From: Costus lasius
Lineage: Eukaryota > Streptophyta > Magnoliopsida > Zingiberales > Costaceae
Direction: 5' to 3'
Length of the DNA: 64,000 bases
NCBI GenBank assembly: GCA_027563935.2
Contig: CM050453.2
Span: 89,316,665-89,380,664, forward strand
The position numbers and the translations under genes are program-made. Below the pieces are notes generated by a model. That model did not search any database. It was not told where the DNA came from and saw nothing but the letters and a program-made list of their open reading frames with translations. Below, one piece after another: positions 22,505 through 32,938 of this stretch (within the stretch, counting starts at the first letter, position 1; each line of letters starts with the position of its first letter).

Positions 22505-23941
22505 TGTTGGGAATCCCTGGGCCAATTTTAAAATTTTAATAACAGCGGAAGCGTTGGCTCGAAACAGGATAACCCTAAGAGCCAGGATCCTTTACGAGTG
22601 ATCCACCGGATGTGTCAGAGTAATATACCTTTATTCGCATAATCCAAGGGGCTGATGATGACAAAGAAGAGGCGCACAAGTGTCCGCCCTCTACAATCGT
22701 GCACACACGGACTGCTCAATATTCTCTTCACTCTGCGCCTGGTGCTAGCCTTCGGGAGGAAGATCTTGTTGCCAATGTCGCTGCCCTCTTTGCTTGCGCC
22801 ATCTCCAAGATGCGCCAAAGAGATGATGAAGGGAGGAAGATGGCCACAAGGAGAGGAGACCTCTACTACTTGTGCCAATCTTAAGTCTAGACACTTTCCC
22901 ACTTGACTTGCGCCACCATGAAGGTGCGCCCATGAGGTAAGTCTCCTTCTCATCCACTATAGGCAACAACCTAAGAAGAAGCACCTATGATGATGAGAAG
23001 AGATACCATCACTTCTCTTCTTCTCCTCTTTTCTCCACTTGCGCCAACTTCATGGAAGTTGTGCCCATGATAAGAAATCAGCCTTCTTCATGCATCAATC
23101 CCTCCAAGGGATACATCATCGAAGAAGGAGGAAGGCTCCAAGCCTTCTTTTGCGCCCATGGAAGAAGAAGGTGTTGCCACCATGAAGGTGGCGCCACTTC
23201 TCACTTGGAGGCGCCATGGAGAAGGAGATATCATCTCCTCTTGCACCAATCCCTCCAAAGGATGTGCCATGGAGGAAGGAAGAAGCTCCGAGGTGGTCTC
23301 ATGCACCTAGAAGGGATGAAACTTGTCATCCATGGAGGTAGGCGACCCTCCCATGCATGGAGGCGCCATGGGGAGAGTTCTATAGGTGAGCGGCTAGGTT
23401 TTTGATGAATTGTTTGATGATTTTGGCTAGGGCTTATTTAATTACGAAAATTCATAATTAATAAGCTCCTAGATCCATTATCTCCTAATGGATGCGGATT
23501 CACAACTTAAGTGACGAATATATTTAATATAAATATTCACTTAAGTTGTGTGTGGCTCCCATGACTTAAGTTGTAATAATTGAATATAAATATTCATTTA
23601 ATTCACTTAAGTTATGGCGCCCTGTGTTGCATTTAAATTATGTTGACAATCAACTGGACAAATCCAGCAACATTTGACCCATCGGCTAGACCTAGTCCAT
23701 CGAGGTCAAATGTGGTCACCCGAAGGTCAACCGGGATCAACTGAAGTCAAAACGCAACATCATCCCAAAAGATCATCTCCAACTCATCAGATGCATCCGC
23801 GATGCATCGGACTCCCAAACTGACTCGAATCAACCAAATGACTCGATTATAGGCATAACAATGACCATGCCAGGATGTATACTACAAATAAATGTGACAT
23901 ATATCGGACCAGCCATAGGTCCTAGGGCATATACACCAACA
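22505..23941 (-). repeat. Copia-2 5' LTR
   Basis: It begins TGTTGGGAATCC and ends ACACCAACA in plus orientation, 1437 bp. Its minus-strand start TGTTGGTGTATA matches the LTR beginning at 42,778 on the plus strand, so at least two LTRs of this family are present. Several short open frames inside (22,655-22,906; 23,052-23,405) reflect GC-rich GCGCC/ATGGAGG repeats and are not supported as genes. Confidence 0.8.
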
Positions 23942-24924
23942 AAACTCTTAGACTGTGCAGGAAGCTTAGATTTGAAGAGAGTCAACAAGTAGAGGAACAG
24001 GTGACCATGGTAGAACAAAGATCACTTAGGGACTATGCAGCCCCTAATCCATGAGAGATTCATTCTAGTATTGCTAGACCGGTCATAGAGGCTAACAACT
24101 TTGAAATCAAGCCTGCTTTCTTGTCCATGATTCAATAGAACCAGTTTGGAGGATCTCCTCTTGAAGATCCTAACCAACACCTTTCTTTGTTTCTTGAACT
24201 TTGTGATACAATTAACATAAATGGTGCTTCTAACGATGCATTAAAACTGAGATTGTTTCCTTTTTCTCTTAGGGACCGAGCACGATCTTGGCTTCAAGCA
24301 CAACCTACCGGTACCTTCACCACATGGGAGCAATTATCCAACGCCTTCTTGATGAAATACTTTCCACCAAGCAAGACCATCCAAATGAGAAACCAGATTT
24401 CAAGCTTTGCACAGAGGGATGATGAATCTTTTAGCGAGGCATGGGAGAGATTCAATGATTTACAATGGAAGTGTCCTCACCATGGCATCGAAAATTGGGT
24501 TTTAATTCATACCTTTTACAATGGTTTGCTTTATAATACTAGACTAACTATTGATACTGCTACAGGAGGAGCTCTCATGAGCAAAACCATTGATGATGCT
24601 TTCAAGTTGCTAGGGGAGATGGCTCTAAATCATAATCAGTAGACTTCTGAGAGAAGAGTGCTTTATAAACCTTCTCAATGTAAGAATGAAAGTGATGGTT
24701 GGCGCACATTAGCAGAGAAGGTAGACTATTTATGCAATAGATTTGATTCCTTTAAGATGCAAACTATTGTTGTTTCTTCATCTGTTGTCCGTGATATCTG
24801 TGGAAATAATGGTCATATCTTTGAAGATTGTAAAGTCATTGCTGATCAAGGTAGTGAACATGTTAATGCATTAGGGAATCAGAAAACTTGCTTGAGAACT
24901 TGGAACCCTAGAATTGAATGTTAG
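23942..24924 (+). pseudogene. Gypsy G2 gag fragment
   Basis: The plus-strand gag starts abruptly after the Copia-2 LTR, and 32,988-33,960 of G3 is its homologue. Landmarks include LRLFPFSLRDRARSWLQ, FLMKYFPPSKTIQMRNQ and a knuckle-like CGNNGHIFEDC that has lost its first cysteine context. In-frame stops include TAG at 24,136-24,138 (CAG expected) and TAG at 24,640-24,642 (TGG expected). It ends by running into LTR sequence at a GGAACCCTAG junction near 24,900, so the gag tail and protease are deleted. Confidence 0.8.
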
Positions 24925-25528
24925 GAACTTACTGTAAGAAATTAGGTTAGTTCTTGTTTCCTAATTTTAGAAGAATAATTGTCATGATGATAATATGAAT
25001 CTAGGATTGAGTTAATTTATCAAATGTGGAGATCTTGTGCGAAAGTAAGGATTGGAACGTTGGAGAACCATAAGTAGAACTTGTGTTGAGACTCGGATGC
25101 ACGAAAGTGATCCTTGAGATTCCACTTGAGATAATCAACTTAGGATTCGGATGCACGAAAGTGATCCTTGAGTTCTTTAATTGATGATTTACTTATTTAC
25201 AACTTGGGATAGATCTTGCGCGAGAGCGAAGATCGGTCCCTGCATGATTGTCTACATGAGAGTGAGATGATCCTTTTATAAAGTAAATTATATTTTAATC
25301 ATGATAAAATTAAACTGACAAATTACTATTCATATCTAGTCATAGAAATTAAAGAGGATGAAACCCTAGAGCCAATGTCTCTCTCTGATATTTTCGTTAG
25401 CTTTTCACTTGCATAGTTTCGATTGCCTAGATAGTAAGAACTAAATTATTCGGTACTTGACAATGAGGTCTCTGTGGTTCGATATCTTTTTATTACTTTG
25501 AGTATCCGTGCACTTGCGGACTACAACA
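24903..25528 (+). repeat. G2 3' LTR, 5'-truncated
   Basis: It matches the end of the G3 LTR (32,176-32,817): GAGTTAATTTAT, GATGCACGAAAGTGATCCTTGAG repeats, GAGTATCCGTGCACTTGCGGA and a final CAACA. Only the downstream part (R/U5 side) is kept. It contains two GGATGCACG-AAAGTGATCCTTGAG pieces ~65 bp apart, as the G3 LTR also does. Confidence 0.75.
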
Positions 25529-26270
25529 CTTGATGATCCGATTTCGCCAAGTCGCCATGAATTCCCGTTCTCGCCGTTCCTTCTTGCCCTAGCCCGCTTA
25601 TGCGCTGATTTCTCTCTACTTAGGAAGTTTCAGAGAGGGCTTTTATATCCATTGGATTCACCTCTCAATAATCTTTCCAAAACGTGCTCACTTGCTAAAT
25701 TTGGACATCTGTAGGATTCAAAATCGAAGGAAATCTGAGTAGAGGTCGGACGCCATCACGCCTCAGTTGGAATCATGGGTGAACCTCGCCAGGTCCACTT
25801 GGTGATAAAGTCTTCTGTACAGTTTAGTCGAGAAAAAATCACTGGTGAACCCCGTCGGGTTCACCTAGTGATGAAGCTTACTGTTATCTTCTGCCGATAT
25901 TCCTTTAGAAAGAATAACGGGTGAACCCCGCTGGGTTCACCTGTGAGTGAAGTGTTCTGTGAGTTTCAGTCGTCAGCGAAAGCACCTGTGAACCTCGTCG
26001 GGTTCACTTGGCCGTATTTTTCAAAGTAGCTCCGATTGAGCTCAAATTTGACGGGCAGCTTCGTCTTCCCTTAATGAATCGCCCCATGGCTTTAGAATCT
26101 TCAAAAGACTTCAGATTTGGGAGATTTCACCTAAATTTTTCATGAAAACAAGAAAAAGTGAAGATTCCGAAGCTTTTAAGTAAATAAGTCTTAAAGGAGT
26201 ATTAAAAACATCAAAATAGGCCTAAAATCATCATGGAATAATACCAAAAATCATTACTAAAATGCAAGGC
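25529..26270 (-). repeat. Gypsy LTR fragment (G7) with GGTGAACC palindrome array
   Basis: Its right part (AAAAAGTGAAGATTCCGAAGC...AAGTAAATAAG) resembles the U3 ends of the G5 LTR (41,990-42,040) and G4 LTR (37,240-37,300), so it is a minus-oriented gypsy LTR fragment. Four palindromes of the form GGTGAACC-CG-CGGGTTCACC start at 25,778, 25,844, 25,920 and 25,987. The left side stops at the end of G2, as expected if G2 integrated into this LTR. Confidence 0.55.
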
Positions 26271-26933
26271 ATCAATGAATGGAAGGATTGCTTCTTTGGC
26301 AACCTTAGGGGGCACATATGGCCTTCATGTCTTGCATGGCAATGCCTAGGTGCATATGGCTTGATGCCAGGAATATATGGAAAGAGCTTGGAATCTTTCT
26401 TTTATCCCATGTAGTGATAGCCGCCCCTTCCTTCATGCCCTAGCAGACTTCTCTTCATACTTGTGCCTTTTATATTGATGCCTTGCCGCTCCCTTGTGAG
26501 ATGATTCTGATTTTGACGTGAGCAAGCAAAGGACCGAAAGCAAGCTTCATCTTAGTGCAAGGATTCCTCCAAGGCTGCAAGCATCACTTCCCTTCCTTCT
26601 CTTGGCACAAGGTGAACGTGATAGGCGGCTTCCTCCATCTTCCTACTTCCTCTTAGCGCATCTCCTCCCTTAGTGTGGATCTTCTTCCCGAGGCTAACAC
26701 CAGGCATGGAAGAAGAGGACCCGAGGATCGATTGTGTGCGAGACTGCAGAGGGCGAACACTTGGGCGCCAACACATCGCTTCATCCCTAATCGCTTCTAA
26801 GGAACTTTCTCTTCACATCGTGTCGATCCCCTCGTATGACTAGATCTTCTTGGTTTTTGGGACTAACATGTTTTAGGGATTTGCTTCCATTGTGTATGTA
26901 ATAAAATTTAAAAATCCTAGGGGTTTCACAACA
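26271..26933 (+). repeat. Copia-2-type LTR fragment
   Basis: The end GCTTCCATTGTGTATG...AAAATTTAAAAATCC...CACAACA mirrors the reverse complement of the Copia-2 LTR start (22,505-22,560). The internal stretch around 26,690-26,760 matches 22,690-22,750 in inverse orientation (shared coded phrase SVRPLQS). The 5' part of the LTR is missing. I see no gene here. Confidence 0.5.
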
Positions 26934-26949
26934 CTTTCATCTTTTGAGG

Positions 26950-28640
26950 TATTTTATTCTGTACTATCACCCTGCATTCCTCGGTCAGTGCTATAGTGCC
27001 ATGTTCTTCGATTTTGCATTTGTTTGATAATATATATTTCAAGAACTTCGCGTAGGTGGGCATCTGTGATAAAGCATCAGTGAAAGGAATGTTAATATAT
27101 AATTTTTTTAATATCTCAGGAAATTTGCTGAACTACTTGTCAAGCTTAGCCTTTGTCAATATTTGCGAAAAGGGAATGGGTGGTTTGTACGTAGGAAGAC
27201 CTACATACACCAGTTCTTCTTCTCTCACTATAGGTGTCTCCTTCTCAAGTTGGTTTTTCTTGGGTAGCTCCTCACTTGGGTAGCTCTCTAGGGTTCATCT
27301 CAAGCTATCTCGGAAGCTTACCCGTAGGCCTAATAGAAATGCTTGCCTGTTATGCAATCTGGCTCTCTAACATTTTGTTATGGGTCGCCAAGCTGTCCAT
27401 TTGTGATGTCAAATGCTTGATAGCATCAGAGATGTGTTCATTTTGCTTTTTCTCGGCAATAATGAAGTTTTTCAAAAGGGCCTCTAGTTTAGACCTCCAG
27501 GGCAGATTGGGTTATCTAGGTTGGAACCCAGGAGGTTGTCTATTGTTAGGTTGAGAAATATACCCTTGATCATTTTTATATGAGAAGTTAGGGTGGTTCC
27601 TCTAGCCCGGATTGTAGGTAGAGGAGAAAGGATCATTAACTTATTTTTTATTATAGCTACCTAAGGCATTAACTTGATCTTGAAATGGTTCATTTTGCAC
27701 AGATGCAAGGAATTGGCAATCGATGAAAGTATGACCTACTTTACCACCAGCTTCACAAGAAATAGTGTTAACTACAGTAGGAGGAAAGTTAAAGGAATCG
27801 AGTTTTTGAGTGAGGGAGTCAACCTTTGCTGCAAGAGATATCAGCGAATAATTATCCTACTTACTTGCTCTCGCTGGTGATGTACCTCACTCAGTAGACC
27901 AATGGTTATGTTTCATCACTGTATCCTCGAGTAGAGTCATGGCTTCATTGACTCTTTTGTTTATAAGGGCACCACTAGCAGTTGCGTCCACCATAAGCTT
28001 AGTGTTATAGTTTAGTCCATTGTAGAAAGTATGAACTAAAACCTATCGTTCAAGTCCGTGATCAGAACACATATGCTGGAGATCCTTGAAGCGATCCCAC
28101 ACATCATAGAGCGATTCTCCATCTCTTTGAGAAAAGCAGGTGATCATGTTCCTTAATTGCACCATTTTACTAGGAGGTAAATATTTAGACAAGAATGAGC
28201 GAGAGAGTTCCTCCCAAGTTATGATTGATCTTGGTGGTAGAGAGAGGAGCCACGCACGCGCATGATCATTGAGAGAAAAAGAGAAAAGTCTTAGTCTTAT
28301 AGCATCAGTAGATACACCGTTTATTTTAACGGTGTCACAGTATTCAAGAAAAATAGCTAAGTGCAAGTTTGGATCCTATGTCAGTGAACCCCCAAATTAG
28401 TTCTACTGAATTATAGTCATTAATACTGGTTTGATCTCAAAATTATTCACCTCAATAGCTAGGCGAACAATACTTGAATTGAAGCCTTGTACATTCAATA
28501 CTGCAAAAATCTTTGAGTGATTGATTAGCATCCATCGCTTCTTTCTTCGAGATTTCTCGACTTAAAGATCATAGTTTTCTTCAAAGGCGAAAGGTGCATT
28601 CGATCTCTGGGTCTTCGGGAAAGAATGTACCTGTCTTAAA
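26950..28640 (-). pseudogene. Gypsy G6 gag-protease remnant
   Basis: Read on the minus strand, a decayed gag runs from about 28,640 to the start of the protease near 26,950. The clearest part (28,043-28,366) has LRLFSFSLNDHARAWLL, FLSKYLPPSKMVQLRNMI and QRDGESLYDVWDRFKDL. The zinc knuckle region near 27,740 is damaged. The linker to protease (MPTYAK-like, near 27,060) is recognisable, and then the copy is truncated. Many frameshifts make it non-functional. Confidence 0.75.
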
Positions 28641-28763
28641 ATTCTTGGGCATACAACGAGTTATTCTAAAAATATAGGAAAATAAAAGAAAACTAATTAT
28701 AACGAAAAAGTAAAATATCTAGTGTATAAATCTCATGATCAAATCAACATTGGCAAGCCTAAT

Positions 28764-28780
28764 CCCTGGTAACGTGGCCA
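28764..28780 (-). promoter_or_regulatory. G6 primer-binding site, mutated
   Basis: CCCTGGTAACGTGGCCA differs at several positions from CCCCGGCAACGGCGCCA, and it lies eight bases before an LTR-like TGATACAATTGCAAGTGC. Confidence 0.7.
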
Positions 28781-28787
28781 GAAAATT

Positions 28788-29560
28788 TGATACAATTGCA
28801 AGTGCAAGACTGTATCGAAGTAATAAAATAAGATCATTCCCACGAGGATCTGGCGGTCAATTACCGATTACAAGTTCAATCTATAGCTAAACAATTTAGA
28901 AGGTGTTTTGATCGGAAACTTCAAGAAAAATTGAAAACAAAAGCAAGGGTTCAAGTAGAAAATTATATGGGGAGATTCAGGACTAGGGTTTCACCATGTT
29001 AATGATCTAGAATTTAAATAAAAGTAAATCTAAGCAAGAAAATCAATGTATCAAAAGGGATTCATCCGCAAGTACAGATTGCCTCCTCTCGGAGCGCAAT
29101 CTAGTACTTAATCACAATAATTTCGTACTCTTGTGACAATTATTGCAATTAAGCCTCTTAAGCTATATGACTAATCATAAAAATCCTTCATGTGAATTCA
29201 ACTTACTCTTGTGATTGAAAACGCAAGTTTGAAAAGAATAGTTCTAACGTTGTGATTCACTTCGTGGTTCATCTCACGATGTCTAAAATGTATAAACACT
29301 TGGCCAGATTTAGTATACAAAGTAAAGCGCAATTCTAATCAAATCGACACACTAAAATTCTCAAACAAAGATCAATCCATAAGAAAATACACAGAATCAT
29401 TAACGGGCTACTCCCGAATCCCAAAATAGGTGTTTAAGCTAACATGGTTGTGATTAACAACATATAATCTCTTGATTTTTGCATGAAAAACTTAAACAAT
29501 TCACAAGGAAACACAAAGAGATAAAGATCGAATGATTTCCTGTTGTATCCCAAGTTGTTT
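28788..29560 (-). repeat. G6 5' LTR, truncated
   Basis: The segment starts TGATACAATTGCAAGTGCAAG and has the family phrase TCCCACGAGGATC, as also in G5 at 40,643. It breaks off before a second primer-binding-site-like sequence at 29,581. No U3 palindrome array is left. Confidence 0.55.
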
Positions 29561-29580
29561 GGCATGTACCTTGGACTATT

Positions 29581-29743
29581 CCCCGGCAACGGGGCCAAAA
29601 ACTTGTTGTGATCCGAAAGGACACACTTATAAATACAAGTAGGGTAGACTTATTTCAGGTGTCGCGGCCAAAACCTAAGTGTTAGCGCACAGGGACTTTT
29701 GTCACTCCCTAACACGGCTCCAAAAACTTGTTGTCCCTAAACT
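29581..29743 (-). repeat. Two successive tRNA-Asp primer-binding-site stubs
   Basis: CCCCGGCAACGGGGCCA at 29,581-29,597 is one base from the tRNA-Asp 3' end and is followed by an LTR-like start CTTGTTGTGATCCG. About 125 bp on, CCCTAACACGGCTCCA is a more decayed site followed by CTTGTTGTCCCTAAACTTGTAGTGTCCGC, the start of the G4 LTR with a ~15-bp insertion. The intervening 100 bp is a short unassigned LTR stub. Confidence 0.55.
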
Positions 29744-30844
29744 TGTAGTGTCCGCAAGTGCACGGATACTCGAAGTAATAAAATAGATATCAAACCCACA
29801 GAGACCTATGTGTTAAGTACCAAATAGTTGTATTCTTACTAGCTAAGCAACAGAATAATAGCGAAGCAATGACGGAAAACACACGAAAAAGATAATTAGA
29901 GAGAAACTGGGACTAGGGTTTCATCCATCTTAATTCTAATGATTAGATTTAAATAAAAGGTTGTCAGTCTAATTTCATCATGATAAAGATGCAATTTACT
30001 TGATAAAGGTATTGTCTCACTTTCATGCAGACAATCATACAGGGACCAATCCTCGCTTTCGCGCAAGATCTATCCCAACGCTGAAAATAAGTAAACCATC
30101 AACAAAGAACCAAGGATCACTTTCGTGCATTCGGATTCTAAGTTGATTATCTAAAGCGGAATATCGAGGATCACTTTCGTGCATCTGATTCTCAACACAG
30201 GATCTACTTAAGGTTCTCCGATGACTCGATCCTCACTTTCGTGCAAAATCAAATCAAGTCTAACACAATAATTCATCCTAGATTCAATTTATCAACATGA
30301 CAATAAAACTACTAAAAATCAGAATTCAAAGAACAAACCTAATTTCTTACGATAAGTTCCAAACTCAATGATTTTTAGGGTTCCAAATTTCATAATCAAT
30401 CTTTCAATCTATTTCACAAAATTCTAAAATATGCAGATAATATGAAACTATGGAGGATTAAAGACAAGTCATCACAAAAGCATAATTATCATGATATAAC
30501 TATCTTGACGAAGTAAAAGTCATCTAGTCATATAAAATCAAAGGAAACTACTCCCCCATGTCCCAAAATATGTTTAAGCAAGCATGGAAGAGGAAATACA
30601 ATAAACCATAATTTCAAAGTATCAAAAATCAAAGGGAAAGGGAAATAAACTTTACAACACAGCTGTAATGGAAATTATAGCCGTAATTTGCTTCGGTGAA
30701 CAGTGCCGGCACCCACTCTTTCGTCGATTTCTCCTCCGATTGATCTCCTTTCTCTCTGAAACTTCTGGTGCATGCTCTCCTGCTCCAGGTGAAGCTTTCT
30801 TGTGAATTTCGTGGCCGGAGATGGCCTCTATGCTTCCCGGCAGC
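29744..30844 (-). repeat. G4 LTR, first part (split by G3)
   Basis: It starts TGTAGTGTCCGCAAGTGCACGG, the reverse complement of the G3 LTR end. Its features mirror 31,700-32,817 in opposite orientation (GATCACTTTCGTGCAT, CTTTGATTTTTGATAC, CCGGCCACG). It stops where the G3 LTR begins with TGATGACTC and resumes at 36,516. Together the parts give ~1.94 kb, close to the 1973-bp G3 LTR. Confidence 0.7.
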
Positions 30845-32817
30845 TGATGACTCTAAATTTCATAGTGTTTTTCATACTTATTTGGTAGTCTTTTGAACCA
30901 TAATCTTACTCTTTTGCTTTGTTTTTATCCTTTTTTGCCAAATGCTTCAGAATCTACACCATCTTTGGTTTTTGATCAATTTCAGGCAAAAAGGCATCAT
31001 TATCACCGGTTTTTGAGCAATCCCAACGCATGAACGAGTTCTAGACATCAAGAGGAGTCCACCCGACAAATTTTACGCAAAACGGAGCAACTCACCAAAA
31101 TACGGTAGCGCCGTAATATATATTATGGTACCGTATTTTGGTACGATACCGTAATATCGAGCCACTACCGTAATTTGGAGAAATTCCGAACATAAGATTT
31201 TGTTGAAAATACGGCACTACCGCAAGATTTTACACGGCCGTATTTTGGAGCACTTTCGGAATAGAGACCATTGCTGAAATTACGGCACGACCGTAAACTA
31301 TTTCACGAGTCGTAATTTCCAAACTCTTTCGACCAGAGAGATCAGCCAATTTTACGGTAGTACCGCGAAGTATTCTACAGTGCCGTATTTCCCAGGTGAT
31401 TCAGACCAGAGAACTCATCCGATTTTACAGCACGGTTGAGAAGCATTTTACTGGCCGTAATTTTGACACAGGGTTCACATAACCAAAATATGGCACTGCC
31501 GTAAAATATTTTACGGCCGTAATTTCCATTCAAAAACGCAATTTTTATGGGCCCGAAACTTGCGCGGACCATATCTTTTGATCCAGACCTCCAAATTAAG
31601 ATCCGAAAGATGCTGCGGACTCGTCTTTAGGAGGAAGAGACACACAAAGTAAAAGGGGGAATTTTTATCGAGTATTGGGGGAGCAATTGACAGAGAGGCG
31701 GAATTGCTAGGGTTCATCAGTTCTCAGCCTGTAGAACACCTCCGGCCACAAAATTTGACAGAGAGCTTCGCCTAGTGAAGGAGAACTTGCATCTGAAGTT
31801 TCAAAGAAAAAGGATTCCGATTGGAGGAGAAATCAATGAAACAACAATGACAACGTTGTTCTAGGCGATTACGGTGCTGTAATTTCATTACAACACTATT
31901 TTGTAACTCTTTTCTCCTCTTTTTGATTCCTATTCATACAGAAACATGTTTTATTGTAATTCCTTAGTCATGGTAGCTTAATCTTTCTTTGGGAGATGGG
32001 GGTGTAATCTCTTTGTTTCTTAATGACTAAAAAACCCTAATTTTGTCAAACTGATTTTATTATGATAATTTTACTTTTGTGAATTGATTGTTCTTTAATT
32101 CTCCTATGTTTCTTAATATCAGCATGATTTAGAATTTTGCAAAATAGACTAAGAAGTTGATTGCTTGAAATTCGGAACCCTAGGAATTATCGAGTTTGAA
32201 ACTATCATAAGAGATTAGGTTGTTCTTCGAATTCTAATTCTTAGAGAAACTTAATGCCTTGTTGATTTTATGATTCTTTGGATTGAGTTAATATTTTATA
32301 CTTGATTTGATGCTGCAAGAGATTGAGTATCGAGTCGTCAGAAAACCTTGAGTAAAACTTGTGCTGAAACTCTGATGCACGCGAGTGATCCTGAGTTTCC
32401 ACTTGAGGTTATCAACTTAGAATTCGGATGCACGAGAGTGATCCTTGAGTTCTTAGTTGATGGTTTACTTATTTTCAGCATTGAATAGATCTTGCACGAG
32501 AGTGAAGATCAGTTCTTTGTACGATTGTTTGCGCGAGAGCGAAACAATTTATTTATGAGGTAAACTATACCTTTATCATGGTAAAATTGGATTGACAGAC
32601 ACTTATCTTAATCTAGCCATTAGAAATTAAAGTAGATGAACCCCTAGTCCCGATTTCCTCTCTGATATTTTTTTCGTGTTCTTTTCGATAGTTTGATTCA
32701 CTATTTTCCGATTGCCTAGCTAGCGAGAAATCATTTATTTAGTACTTGACAACAAGGTCTCTGTGGTTTGATATCTATTTTATTAATTCGAGTATCCGTG
32801 CACTTGCGGACACAACA
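30845..32817 (+). repeat. G3 5' LTR
   Basis: It begins TGATGACTCTAAATTTC, matching the inverted G4 LTR end at 37,320-37,354, and ends GCGGACACAACA, 1973 bp. U3 contains the palindrome array at 31,085-31,530. The downstream part holds two GGATGCACGAGAGTGATCCT-like phrases around 32,370-32,450. Confidence 0.75.
31085..31530 (+). repeat. Tandem palindrome array in G3 U3 (TACGGCAGTGCCGTA type)
   Basis: About six degenerate units of ~72-76 bp. Each has one or two inverted pairs such as ACGGTAGCGCCGTA, ACGGCACTACCG, ACGGCACGACCGT, ACGGTAGTACCG, ATGGCACTGCCGTAA and TTTACGGCCGTAA, followed by a less conserved spacer containing GACCAGAGA. Array G4 (36,720-37,110) uses the same motif. Confidence 0.8.
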
Positions 32818-32823
32818 AGTTTT

Positions 32824-32840
32824 TGGCGCCGTTGCCGAGG
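32824..32840 (+). promoter_or_regulatory. G3 primer-binding site (tRNA-Asp type)
   Basis: TGGCGCCGTTGCCGAGG matches the complement of the tRNA-Asp 3' end except for one base. It lies six bases after the LTR. Confidence 0.92.
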
Positions 32841-32938
32841 ACCTTGGTTTGTCAATATTGAAGATATTGAGAGTATTTCTAGACTAGGTTTTTATTTACT
32901 ATTTTTTTTTTCTATTTTTCTTGAAATCCCTACTTTGC

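Noticed and set aside
22655..23405. Frames of 83 and 117 codons
   Set aside because: They lie within the Copia-2 LTR and arise from GC-rich short repeats.
25778..26010. Regularly spaced palindromic repeats resembling a CRISPR array
   Set aside because: They are imperfect, sit in a plant retrotransposon LTR, spacers are related to each other, and there are no cas genes.
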